64,000 nt of DNA from Cryptosporidium bovis (taxonomy: Eukaryota > Apicomplexa > Conoidasida > Eucoccidiorida > Cryptosporidiidae). The position numbers and the translations under genes were made by a program. The stretch lies in assembly GCA_009768925.2 (NCBI GenBank), contig VHIT02000024.1:62001-126000 (forward strand), in the 5' to 3' direction. The notes beneath the pieces were generated by a model. It saw only the letters and a program-made list of their open reading frames with translations. It was not told where the DNA came from and did no database searches. Of this stretch, positions 53,501-63,710 are shown piece by piece (position 1 is the stretch's first letter; each line of letters opens with the position of its first letter).

Positions 53501-54597
53501 TCTTAAACTGCTACTCAAACAATTATAAAGATTGTTGTATAAATAGCATTTTAAACAACTGGTTGATGTTAATCCCAATTAAGAGTGAATTTATAGACAA
53601 ATTGATTAACACCAAGGATAGTGGCGAAAAAAATGTTATAAATACTGAAATCAATGATAATAGTGATAACAGTAACAAAAGAGATCTCCATTCAATAAGT
53701 TACAATGACGAATCTGGAAATACAGAATGCAATAATATAATAAAACTTAGGAACATATCATGTGAGAATATAAAGGCTATAGTTAAAATATTAGAACAGT
53801 TTATCTTTTACAATGCACCACCAGATCATCCAAAAAAACTAGATGTTGAAATAAGTAACAACACAAATGGAAAAACAAATGAAATGAAATCAATAAAAAT
53901 ACTGTCGTCTTGGTGTAATATACTAAGATTGAAACATATCGATAAAAATATAAACTATGTAGACTATGAAAATAATCTAAATCCGATTAATTGGTTCGTA
54001 TTGCATTATGATTCAATTTGGAATCCATTGATTCCTTACAAAGTGTCAATATGCTGGCTATCATGTCCCGTTTTAATAATATCTAGGATATTTAAGAAAA
54101 TTAGTTCACTTTTATTAAAGTATTCTTTTTCACTCATTCAAATAAAGTCATCTAACATATATTTGTCATATGACTATAATAACAGTAACTTATATAAGGG
54201 AAATATATCTTCTTGTTCAACTTTAAATCCACCTATAATATATAATTTTAAAAATAGTTTTTCAGACACCAATACAATCAAACTATTACTGAAAAAGTTT
54301 ATGTCATCTCCTTTATTCTTGCAATTAATTAGTTTTGAGCATGGCAACAACACACCTAGATTTTTTTTAATGGAGCCACACAGCATATATTCATTAGAAT
54401 TAAATAAGAATTCTACCATTATAAGATTAAATTACCATCAACATTTTTGGAGATCTAACTTCAAGAACGATTCGGGGCCAATATTAAAATGCATTTGTTC
54501 AAATTCGTGTTACGACAAAAACTGGAGAAGTAACATTTACTATTCTCATTTAAGCTATATAAAGGATATTGTCATTAGTCTAGGTAAGAATACTTAA
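50564..54597 (+). CDS. IML1: IML1/DEPDC5-like GATOR1 (SEACIT) subunit (2 exons)
   Basis: I join a short first exon, 50564-50652 (MIRGVQYRHSKELASKIVV...SKKYG), to 50772-54597 across a 119-base GTAAGT...CACAG intron; frames fit (2+1 nt), giving ~1304 residues. The ATG at 50755 lies inside this intron. Residues ~100-350 match the IML1 N-terminal domain: VSQRDLWYFERSLIGKILYNG (DEPDC5: ISRxDMWRxKxSLVNxxVY), SGFVTENTHFIIKPRS, FEWWKGILSFFKEYL, CNSNLLESINIALTQLQSDF and KILSSGPPVLVTDNS. Near the C-terminus WFVLHYDSIWNPLIPYKVSICWLS matches the DEPDC5 C-terminal region. The middle is Asn-rich; a DEP domain is not clear. GATOR1 is a Rag/Gtr GTPase-activating complex that restrains TORC1. It is tail-to-tail with the myosin gene, 51 bases apart. 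Confidence 0.8.
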
Positions 54598-54648
54598 CTT
54601 TTTCTAATCTACTTGTTATAATGTACAACTATGCACTAGTGATTTTAT

Positions 54649-57600
54649 TTATATAATCGTTGCTATTGGTCTAGTTACACCCAAATTTTTATTATATATT
54701 ACTAGATTTTTCTCTACTGCATCTAAAAATATAAATGACTGAGTTAACTTGCTGTCAATTATATTTCTTGAACCAATATTCGAGTTAAATATTAAAAACT
54801 GAACGATAAATGGTCTGTATTTCTTGTTTAGACAAATGTGTAACTTATCAGAGTATATCAAGTTATTGTTATTGCTATTATATGAGGATATATTGTTTAA
54901 ATTTATGGTTACCATATCCCCCGTTGAAGATATACATGCTATCTTATTGCTTCTAATGTCATTCATACAAAACATGGATACTATTGAACTACTTCTCATA
55001 TTTCCTGATAGCTTATTATTATCAAACTCAAATGGCGATAATATTGTAATCTTAACTATTTCTTTTTTTCTTATACTCAATGATACTATTCTTCCATTGA
55101 TTGCACCCAAAAGTAGTGTTACGTCATCAATTCCAAAAATATTTGAATAAAATGAAGTCGATGATAGTCTTGCATTCATTAATATGGATGAATCAACTCT
55201 ATTACTCTTTATATGAGTTGCATAATTATTTTTATCTTTAACCCATAATGATGTTGTAAACCATGTTGAATTCTCCAATACATTCTTAAATTCATCACTT
55301 TCAATATCATTTAAACTCGATATATTTACTAAATCAGTTATGTTATTTGAGTCGATATCATTATTCAACCTTAATACATCATATAATATATCCATATTGC
55401 TCTCAACTAACTCTTCATTATTTTGTGTTTTTACTTCAAATGATATTATTAAACCGAGTTTTGGCCCTCCTATAAAAATAAGATATTCCTCAGTTGTGTT
55501 ATATTCCTTTGACGAGCTAACAACTCCAATATTATTATTAATACCATTTTTGAATATACTCATTTTCTCACTTGAAATGAAACATGTTTCTTTTAAAACA
55601 TCTACAGTTGGGATTACATCATATATTAAAGGCGATGAGCATGAATTGCCATCATAACCATCTTCACCTGCTGTCATATTATCATTTTTTCCTACTGGGT
55701 TTTCATTCATTGCAAACCCAAATAAATTACACCAGCATTTTGGGTGATAACTATTTATCTTATTCCAAATTAAGTTGTTATTGTCGCTTTCACTAATGTT
55801 ATTCCACTCTTTCACTATTTTAGACAATTTGAATGGAAAATTTAGCCACTCTATAATTTCATTTGTAGATAAGTCAATTATTGTGAATAAACCATCATAT
55901 ATCAAAATGTCCTCATTCATGACACTGTTATCACCACATTCATCATTTAAGTCATTATAATACTGATTTTTAGACATACTCCTTTTCTTGCTTCTAAAAC
56001 ACCTTATTGATTCTGGGTATTTCAATCTCACATTATCAATGTTGTTACTACTATTTCTTTTTATATTATAATCAGAATATTCTACATGCCAAAGTATACC
56101 TAAATATTGATATGATGTGGGATCTATAAAGTGAACTCTTAATGGAACAAATATATCACCATTTTCCGTCCATTCAGACGGCATATATTCATTAAAAGTT
56201 ATATTTGAACAAATATTTATTGTTGTTATATCTTCAACTATTTTTCTCTCACCATTTTCTTGAGTATATACATTAAATTCAATATTATTATTATTAAAAC
56301 TATCATTTTTTAAACTAAATAAACCTTTATCTCTTCCGTTCTTTATATGTTTAACAACATTATATTGATCATCTACAGTATTACCATTATCATTCATTGT
56401 ATTTAAATCGCACCCCAAATTGGGCAATTTAGTTGATGGTGTTGAGTTTATTATATCCCAATAGTCATTAATACCATATTCATTACTTTCAACATAAGAT
56501 GATGCTTCTTCGGAATATATTTCTATATTAAACTTAAATATTGATATCGACCCCTCATCATTTATTAGCACAAAACTGGTATTAAATGTTGGATGTTGTG
56601 ATAAACATAGCAAACTACCAATCTCATATTTTACCTTTTTTATACGCATATCACCGTCTAATTCTCTATATTCAGAATAATATGTATTGTTATCGGTATA
56701 GTCATCGTCTTCACTATATTTATAATTGCTTTTACTATTTTCATTATTACTGTTGTTTTCACCACTGCAGTAATTATCATCATTAAAATTTATATTCTTT
56801 ATGTCCTTCTCAATTTGACTAAGTTCACCATTAATACCATTATTGGTGTTTATAAATTTTATATTATCTAAATCAAAATACTTGCTTATATTATTCTTAT
56901 TCGACATCGGAATAAACAATTCGTATGTTTTCACTTTTTCCCCATATATCTCCAATAAACAGACATTATTACCATCATAGTGTACAATGTAATTGTACTT
57001 TCTACTATTTTTAAAACCAATAAATGAAAATAACTCCTGTTTCCATATTTCCAGGCCAACAAGCCCTTGATCAGTTGCAATACTATTTTCACCAAATATA
57101 TTCGGTTTTTTTCTTGTATTACCCGTATCATTATCACAAGTACCAGAAATACTATCACTTTTGACCAATTTACTAGTTTTTTTAATTTTACCATTATTCT
57201 CATTTTTGTATTCTTTAGTGACATTTGCAACTTTTTTATTATTTTCATTATTGTTATTGTTTCTAATTTTATTGTATACCTGAACATTTAATTTTAATAA
57301 TTTAAATACGAACATTTTAATCCTCATATTGTCTGATTTTATAATTTTATTTAGCAATTTGTTACACAATATATATGGCACCCTATTTGAAACCCTTTCT
57401 CTTAGTGGTAGTATAATATTCCTATAAAATATATACCATCTGTATATTTTATTACACAATAACATATTTATTTTCTTTCTAATTCTTATTAATTTAATAA
57501 AACGATTCTTTAACCAAGTAACTATGTCTGCGACAATTATGCATCTCCTTAAGCATTTCTTGGCAAATTTTCTTCTCAAATCAATTAAAACATTTTCTTC

Positions 57601-60174
57601 AGGTATTACTAATCCATTATCATAATTACCATTTGTGTAATCACTAATCTGATCCAGTAACAATCCGTATTGACCGGATTTCAAAAATAATTTTGAAATA
57701 CCAAACTGATATGTGTTTGAAGGTATATTGTATGCGGATAAAAAAAATTCAACTATCATTCTGTCTGAAAAACCATATATGTACCTTTCAGGCAATAAAT
57801 ATCTTAATTGTTTGATCAAATTTGAATAACTTGCTCTATTTGGATAACCATAATGCATTATTTTTACCATTTGTATTGTTCCAGATTGTATCATTTGATT
57901 TAATACCAAATGACCATTCCATTCATCTGGTCTCATATTGCTGTTTGGTATAAAACAACGAATAAATTGTAACGATATCTCACCCAAATCTTGTATCATA
58001 TCTTTCAAATCCTTTGTAAATTTTTTACTAACACTTCTGAAACTAGCACTCTTTCTGTTTTTATACTCTTCATCTATTATACTACTTAATATACTGTTTT
58101 TTGAATTACATAGTAACTCCTCCAACTCTGGAATTATCTTGTCTTGATTCTTATCTAACCAACCGTTTAATGTGTATTCAACGGAGCCTGCATAGTGTTT
58201 TATTACAAATTTAGTATTCAATTCGTTTGTATTCATTTTCAAACCATTCAATGGAAATTTTATAAGTTTTTGTAAAGTTGACACATTTCGGTCATTAGAG
58301 TATTTACTTGGGGATGACATACCTAAATTATTGTTATTGGTTCCACTTGTTCCACTACTGCTGTTCATTAATTTGCCGTATTTATTATTTATTCTCTGCC
58401 AATATGTATAGTCAGATCTATCCTGGCCCTGAGATTTTAGTCTACTATCGTCATCTAATAAAGAAAATATGTCAAATATTAAATCTAACACAGGTTGTGT
58501 TTTTGGAATATCTATATTTGTCCATATTAAACCTTCTTGTTTATACAATCTTTGTTCACTCTGTAATACTTTTTCTACAAAAAATTCCTGCAGTTTTTCA
58601 TTTGCCAAGTTTATACATAATTGTTCAAATGAATTTATTTCAAGTTTCTCGAAACCATATATATCCAAGATACCTATATATAATGAATTATTTATATCAT
58701 CGCCTTTTGAGGGTGAATTTAAATTGTCGTTCTTTTTGCATGATGTAAATTTATTTATTTGAGACACTACCCAATTAAATAAACGCATATATATTGACCT
58801 TATTATTGAATGTATTAATTGTATTGACTGATGGCTAGTTCTCGGTATTGCAACAGAATTTTGGTTATTTCCTATCTTTAACTGTTTAACTAATAATACT
58901 TCGGATAACAAATCTTTTTCTAGACTGAATAAATCTGATATATTTTCAATCAAAGTATTATCGGCAAATTCTAATTTTGTTCCATCATTTGAAGGTGACT
59001 TACTATTTGAATCGTTTAAATCATAATTACTATTATCACTCTTAAAATCAACATTTCCCAATAATATAATCCCTGATAATATTTTAAATAAAGACTTTTG
59101 CAAATCTTCATTAATACCATTCACTCCAAATGATTCTTTTAATATATAAAATTGCTCACTATCACTTTCTATCTCAGAACTATATGCTAAGTTTCCCTGA
59201 TTCAGTAGTTTATACTTATATATATTTCTCTCCAAATAATATTCTTTTAATTCATGATCACTACAACCATGTATCAACTGGTAAAAACAGTGATAAGTCC
59301 TTTCATTGTGATTGTGTTTAACACAACGACTACTTTCCAATAAATATGTTGTTATACCACCTCCCTTTAAAAAACCATGTTCGTTGTAGTACATTTTATT
59401 CAATCTTCCAAACCGCGATGAATTATAGTTTCTCACAGTACGTGCATTTCCAAATGCCTCTAGTATCGGATTTGCCGATAATATTCTTTTTTGTATTTTT
59501 TTTGATTCATCTTCCCCATATAATGCATTCGATGAATACGATAGACGTATTTGCATCAATTTTTTCCTTTGTTTATCTGTTAAACCTTCCAATTCTAACT
59601 CATTTAACTCATTCCTACTCGGCAATATACCTACTTCAGCCAAATATGACATTACTATCTTCGCCGTCTCTGTTTTACCTGCTCCACTTTCACCTGATAT
59701 TACAATTGCATGTTTCTTCTTATCTAACACCATACTACGATAAGAAGAATCAGCGATAGAATATGGATGGGGAGGCATCTGACTTATGTGTTTACCATAA
59801 TAACTCCTCTTTGTTTCTTGAGCATATAAATGTGTTATTTCTCTATAGGGATTCATTGCCAATAATACGTGCGCCGTACTTGTATATATCTTACCTTGTG
59901 CAAATCTAAATCTTATATTCTCTAAAATATTTGCCGGATCTAATGATGTTAATGATGTATTGTCATCCTTGTCTGTATCACTGACATATTTACTACATAA
60001 TCCAATTGAAACGCTCTCGCTTCTATTTAAACCACAATTGCCATCATTATCTATTTTATGGTCTTTCACCAACAATTTCCCTCCAACTATATCAACATTC
60101 TCCACTTTCATTAATTTATAACCATCAATATTGCAGGGAACCCAAACCAAATCATCTTTCAAAAACGATGCCAT
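54649..60174 (-). CDS. Myosin heavy chain with large beta-propeller-like tail
   Basis: The protein has 1841 residues. The motor (~75-860) is complete: P-loop GESGAGKTETAK (from 161), switch I NSSRFGRLNKMYYNEHG, switch II ILDIYGFEKLEINSFEQLCINLANEKLQ, actin-interface QFIRCFIPNSNMRPDEW and FGISKLFLKSG at the converter. A basic neck (~875-950) has degenerate IQ-like helices (CLRRCIIVADIVTWLKNRFIKLIRIRKK). The ~800-residue tail has many short beta-like blocks (YNYIVHYDGNNVCLLEIYG, LLCLSQHPTFNTSFVLINDEGSISIFKF, YLGILWHVEYSD, LLLGAINGRIVSLSI), consistent with WD40/propeller repeats. This resembles apicomplexan MyoF-type (class XXII) myosins, which have WD40 tails and move organelles. Propeller identity is inferred. 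ATG at 60174. Confidence 0.82.
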   Translation of the reverse strand: MASFLKDDLVWVPCNIDGYKLMKVENVDIVGGKLLVKDHKIDNDGNCGLNRSESVSIGLCSKYVSDTDKDDNTSLTSLDPANILENIRFRFAQGKIYTSTAHVLLAMNPYREITHLYAQETKRSYYGKHISQMPPHPYSIADSSYRSMVLDKKKHAIVISGESGAGKTETAKIVMSYLAEVGILPSRNELNELELEGLTDKQRKKLMQIRLSYSSNALYGEDESKKIQKRILSANPILEAFGNARTVRNYNSSRFGRLNKMYYNEHGFLKGGGITTYLLESSRCVKHNHNERTYHCFYQLIHGCSDHELKEYYLERNIYKYKLLNQGNLAYSSEIESDSEQFYILKESFGVNGINEDLQKSLFKILSGIILLGNVDFKSDNSNYDLNDSNSKSPSNDGTKLEFADNTLIENISDLFSLEKDLLSEVLLVKQLKIGNNQNSVAIPRTSHQSIQLIHSIIRSIYMRLFNWVVSQINKFTSCKKNDNLNSPSKGDDINNSLYIGILDIYGFEKLEINSFEQLCINLANEKLQEFFVEKVLQSEQRLYKQEGLIWTNIDIPKTQPVLDLIFDIFSLLDDDSRLKSQGQDRSDYTYWQRINNKYGKLMNSSSGTSGTNNNNLGMSSPSKYSNDRNVSTLQKLIKFPLNGLKMNTNELNTKFVIKHYAGSVEYTLNGWLDKNQDKIIPELEELLCNSKNSILSSIIDEEYKNRKSASFRSVSKKFTKDLKDMIQDLGEISLQFIRCFIPNSNMRPDEWNGHLVLNQMIQSGTIQMVKIMHYGYPNRASYSNLIKQLRYLLPERYIYGFSDRMIVEFFLSAYNIPSNTYQFGISKLFLKSGQYGLLLDQISDYTNGNYDNGLVIPEENVLIDLRRKFAKKCLRRCIIVADIVTWLKNRFIKLIRIRKKINMLLCNKIYRWYIFYRNIILPLRERVSNRVPYILCNKLLNKIIKSDNMRIKMFVFKLLKLNVQVYNKIRNNNNNENNKKVANVTKEYKNENNGKIKKTSKLVKSDSISGTCDNDTGNTRKKPNIFGENSIATDQGLVGLEIWKQELFSFIGFKNSRKYNYIVHYDGNNVCLLEIYGEKVKTYELFIPMSNKNNISKYFDLDNIKFINTNNGINGELSQIEKDIKNINFNDDNYCSGENNSNNENSKSNYKYSEDDDYTDNNTYYSEYRELDGDMRIKKVKYEIGSLLCLSQHPTFNTSFVLINDEGSISIFKFNIEIYSEEASSYVESNEYGINDYWDIINSTPSTKLPNLGCDLNTMNDNGNTVDDQYNVVKHIKNGRDKGLFSLKNDSFNNNNIEFNVYTQENGERKIVEDITTINICSNITFNEYMPSEWTENGDIFVPLRVHFIDPTSYQYLGILWHVEYSDYNIKRNSSNNIDNVRLKYPESIRCFRSKKRSMSKNQYYNDLNDECGDNSVMNEDILIYDGLFTIIDLSTNEIIEWLNFPFKLSKIVKEWNNISESDNNNLIWNKINSYHPKCWCNLFGFAMNENPVGKNDNMTAGEDGYDGNSCSSPLIYDVIPTVDVLKETCFISSEKMSIFKNGINNNIGVVSSSKEYNTTEEYLIFIGGPKLGLIISFEVKTQNNEELVESNMDILYDVLRLNNDIDSNNITDLVNISSLNDIESDEFKNVLENSTWFTTSLWVKDKNNYATHIKSNRVDSSILMNARLSSTSFYSNIFGIDDVTLLLGAINGRIVSLSIRKKEIVKITILSPFEFDNNKLSGNMRSSSIVSMFCMNDIRSNKIACISSTGDMVTINLNNISSYNSNNNNLIYSDKLHICLNKKYRPFIVQFLIFNSNIGSRNIIDSKLTQSFIFLDAVEKNLVIYNKNLGVTRPIATII

Positions 60175-61331
60175 ATTCGGTTATAAAATAATAAATTACT
60201 ATTTTTCTGATCTTTTATTTGACCCTTCAATAAATTACTTTTATCTTTTCTTATATATTGTTTTATTTCTATATCTAATATAGAACTAATTATTTTACTT
60301 TTCAATGAAAAAAATATCATTTATCAATGAATATTTTTCTGAATTATGTCAACAATATTCTCATTATTTTTCCTTTCCTGTTCACTTTCTGTATATAATT
60401 TTCTTTTACAAATACAAATTAAATCGTATATCGCAAAATAATGTGTATTTATTATAGAAGTTGTATTAAACAATTAATCTCATTTATTACTTCACAATGA
60501 GATTTACTGTTCAACAAATAAATAATGAATGAATTCGAAACTTCAGTGAAAATAAACAATTATATAGTTGTTATAACTTTAATTATACAAATATTTAACT
60601 ACTTTCTTATGTATTTATTTACAATCTATTTTATTTTCTAAAGTTGTTTTCTCATTATTATTAACTGCCCCACAGCGCTAGTAATGCATGCAGTGGCGCC
60701 TGATTAATGCGGCATTCACTCTTAAAATAGCACTTATATTACTTCGACCTGAGTCATTTTGTTGTTGTTATTTCTATCATGATTATTATTATTGACTTCC
60801 TACATCTTGTTGAAATGTTGTGTATACGTTATTTTTATTTCTCCATTTGTATCAAACTGTGAGTTTGAACAAGTACAAAATTTTTCTGAAGATGCACAAT
60901 TGTGTGGTTATAAATATTCTTCAAAATTGCAATATGCAACTTAGTATAATCCGAAATTATTTAACCCTTTCCTTATACAAATAATAATATGAAATATTAT
61001 ATAGAAAACCAATCATCACTAGGTCAAATGCAAATATATGTGCTATATTTGTTTTCAGAAATATAAAACTTTTAAACCCCTTTTAATTTTAACATCGATA
61101 TAATTCTCGATAATATTTCACGTAAAAACAATCACACGAGTTAAATCAAACGATTAAATGCATGAAAGTGATGACATATTTATTATTAATATTAATGACT
61201 AAGAGATATGGTTGGTGGCCCCGCCGAAAATTTGTTCGACCATAATAGTGCCATCCACATGTAAATAAGTGAACATGACAGTTAAATATAATAAGTTGTA
61301 AAACAGAGAGTACCTTGTATTTATAAAGTTT
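60175..61331. promoter_or_regulatory. Divergent promoter region myosin / 100-residue gene, 1.2 kb
   Basis: The gap carries a composite TGCATGCAGTGGCGCC (60685-60700), where a TGCATGCA palindrome directly abuts a GGCGCC element, and CCCCGCCGAAAA (61219-61230), about 100 bases upstream of the small gene. Otherwise it is AT-rich with no ORF of note. Confidence 0.45.
60685..60700. promoter_or_regulatory. Composite TGCATGCA + GTGGCGCC element
   Basis: The two motif types found repeatedly in this window are directly adjacent here, with no spacer, about 510 bases upstream of the myosin ATG. Confidence 0.45.
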
Positions 61332-61634
61332 ATGGTTTACAAATTGGAGAACGACGTTCTCGAGTGGAAATCAGAGGAGGTAATACCCCACATTAGGAAT
61401 CAATTTTCAGAGATTCGCAAAAGTGCACTTGAATTTGTAAATCAAACAATTAAGAGTATAAACTCTGAGAAGAAAATTAGTTCACAAAACCAAGAAGAAT
61501 GTGATACCGATGAATTTGATCCCAATTTTTCCAATAGTAAAAATGACATATCTAAGTTGTTAAATTATCTTAAGGATTCAAATAATAGACTTTCACAGTA
61601 TGACATTAAGAATATTAGAGGGAATTTAAAGTAA
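61332..61634 (+). CDS. Unrecognised 100-residue protein
   Basis: Reads MVYKLENDVLEWKSEEVI then a mixed charged, probably helical segment (HIRNQFSEIRKSALEFVNQTI), an acidic linker (CDTDEFDPNF) and a second short helix ending at residue 100. There is no signal peptide or TM helix. The composition is more protein-like than the many chance ORFs, the ATG is preceded by A-rich sequence, and an E2F-like element lies ~100 bases upstream. I do not recognise a family. It could be a small subunit of a larger complex. The main doubt is its short length. Confidence 0.5.
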   Translation: MVYKLENDVLEWKSEEVIPHIRNQFSEIRKSALEFVNQTIKSINSEKKISSQNQEECDTDEFDPNFSNSKNDISKLLNYLKDSNNRLSQYDIKNIRGNLK

Positions 61635-61987
61635 ATTAACATAGTAGTTTATTTCACTATTAATTTTTTAGATTATTTGTTTCATTATTATAATTACTAT
61701 ATACTATTATTTGTGTTGTACCAATTCTAATAAATAAAATATTAAATATTTAATGTAAAAGAATAATTACTACAAGATTTTAGTATATATTTTTTTGCTT
61801 ATGAGGTTTAATATAATTGCTAATTCTGTAAAGTTTGAATTTGTATATAGTTCAAGTAAAGGTTGCATGCGTCTGCATTATTTTACATGCACAAAATTAA
61901 AAGAAAAATAGCATGTATTCAGGTATAAAATACTTAAAATAGAATAAAACAAAATTTTTTTTTTTAAAATATGAACAATTGTAGAAA
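61635..61987. promoter_or_regulatory. Upstream region of the TPM-domain gene
   Basis: A 353-base gap between two plus-strand genes. It holds TGCATGCG (61864-61871) about 115 bases upstream of the next ATG, and a T-run (61956-61965). No ORF is supported. Confidence 0.4.
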
Positions 61988-63533
61988 ATGAAAATATCAT
62001 TCTCTGCAATAATATTGTTGTTTGTGCTGGAAAATATCCTGTTAACAAGAAATGTAAAATGCATACAAACGGGAAAATACAGTTTATTTAATGGATTAAA
62101 TTTGGCACATGATATAATTCCAAAAAAAAGTTTAGAGTTCATTGAAAATGATAATGAATCATCAAATAATGATAATATATTATCTAGTTTTCCAAACCCA
62201 ATAAAAAACCCCGAAAAATGGTAAGTTGTTAATAATTCATTTACTATTACTATTGTTATTACTTATATATAATGAATACGATAATAATAATAATCAACAT
62301 TATTATTATTACTACACAATAAATACCTATTCCTTCAAATAAAATAATAAAACAAAATAAATTATGAATAAATATTTCTATTAAATATAAATTTTAAAGC
62401 GGAAGAAGAGGAAGAATTTCATCGAATATCTGTGATCCATATAAACTTCTATCTGCAGAAGAAGGCGATTATATTGATACGTTAATAGAAGATATAAAGA
62501 ATAATCAGGTAATTAAATGTGGCAGTTCAACGTCAGGTTACAATATTGGTGTAGCAATATTGCCTCCAACAATGGGTGATGGTGGTAACATTGCAAATAA
62601 ATTGCTAGAAAGCTGGAGATTAAGCTCTTATGAATGCAACAATGACATTATCTTTGTATATTTAGCAAGTGAAAATAGAGCAGTAGTTAGGTGGGGAAGT
62701 TCTGTAGAACCGGCACTAAATATTGTGATGTATCCAGAATTAATGAGTGAGATAGATTCAGTGTTAAAAGAAAAATCTTTGGGTCCTGCGATATATAGTG
62801 GTATATCAACAATTAGAAGAGAACTCAAAGAAAATATAGGGCCACCTAGAAGACTTCCACAGTTACTTGTACTTGGTATTATTGGTGGTTTGACTGCTTT
62901 GGGATTTGGTGCATTGGTTGTATCGGCAATTTCTGAATCGAGGTGAGTTAAACAATAAATATCAATAATAATATTTATTAATAAAACAATTTTTCAGACC
63001 AAAAAGAAGTTCAACAAAATCTGGAATGAGAATAGAAGCTCAGGAACTATTGCACAGAATTCAATTGATGGTTAAAAATGGAAGTATTGATAGAGATATC
63101 TGTCCAATCACTCTTATAGATTTAAATCGTACTGGAGTGCCTTTTGTTGTTTGTAATAGAGGTTACAAGTACGAAGCAAAGGCATATCTGGAATGGTAAG
63201 TTTTATTTTACTTTTCAATTATATTAACATTAACTTTTATTAGGATGAGGATAAATAATTGTGGTCCAGAAACAGATCCAATTACAAGAGCGATTGAAAG
63301 AAATGATTTTATTTTATCAAAAAGAGAAGATGTTCCTCCAGAGAATAGGAAAATACCTGTTAGACTCTATTTGGAAAGTTTACTAAATATCTATCCAGAT
63401 ATAATATCTGTAAGTTGAAAACAAACATATTTTAAATTAATTATTGATTTTATACTTCTTTTGAAATTTAATTTAGGAACAAAATATTAAAAATTTCCTC
63501 AAGAATGTAAACGAAAGATGGATACTACCTTAA
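61988..63533 (+). CDS. TPM-domain type I membrane protein (5 exons)
   Basis: Exons 61988-62220, 62400-62942, 62998-63195, 63244-63409 and 63477-63533 join in frame through GT-AG introns of 179, 55, 48 and 67 bases, giving 398 residues. An N-terminal signal peptide (FSAIILLFVLENILLTRNVKC) precedes a TPM fold: CDPYKLLSAEEGDYIDTLI, YNIGVAILPPT, LLESWRLSSYECNNDIIFVYL and NRAVVRWG. A TM helix follows at ~238-258 (LPQLLVLGIIGGLTALGFGALVV). The C-terminal ~140 residues should be cytosolic and are basic/hydrophilic without a known motif. TPM domains occur in plant TLP18.3, bacterial membrane proteins and animal MOLO1; function here is unknown. This is the most intron-rich gene in the window. Confidence 0.75.
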
Positions 63534-63710
63534 ATAGGAATTGACAAATTGAACAAAAAAAAAAAAAAAAAATATAATTGGTAGTTTTAAATAAAATAAA
63601 GTAGTAAATTACGAATAATATGTAATAGTCACTAAAAAAACTAATTATATTTTATTATAATATATGTAGTTATAATCATAACAAATATATAATGAAAAAC
63701 GATATTAAAT

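Noticed and set aside
63555..63572. Run of 18 A after the TPM gene, possibly a retroposed poly(A) tail
   Set aside because: The gene retains four introns, so it is not a retrocopy; this is a simple A-tract.
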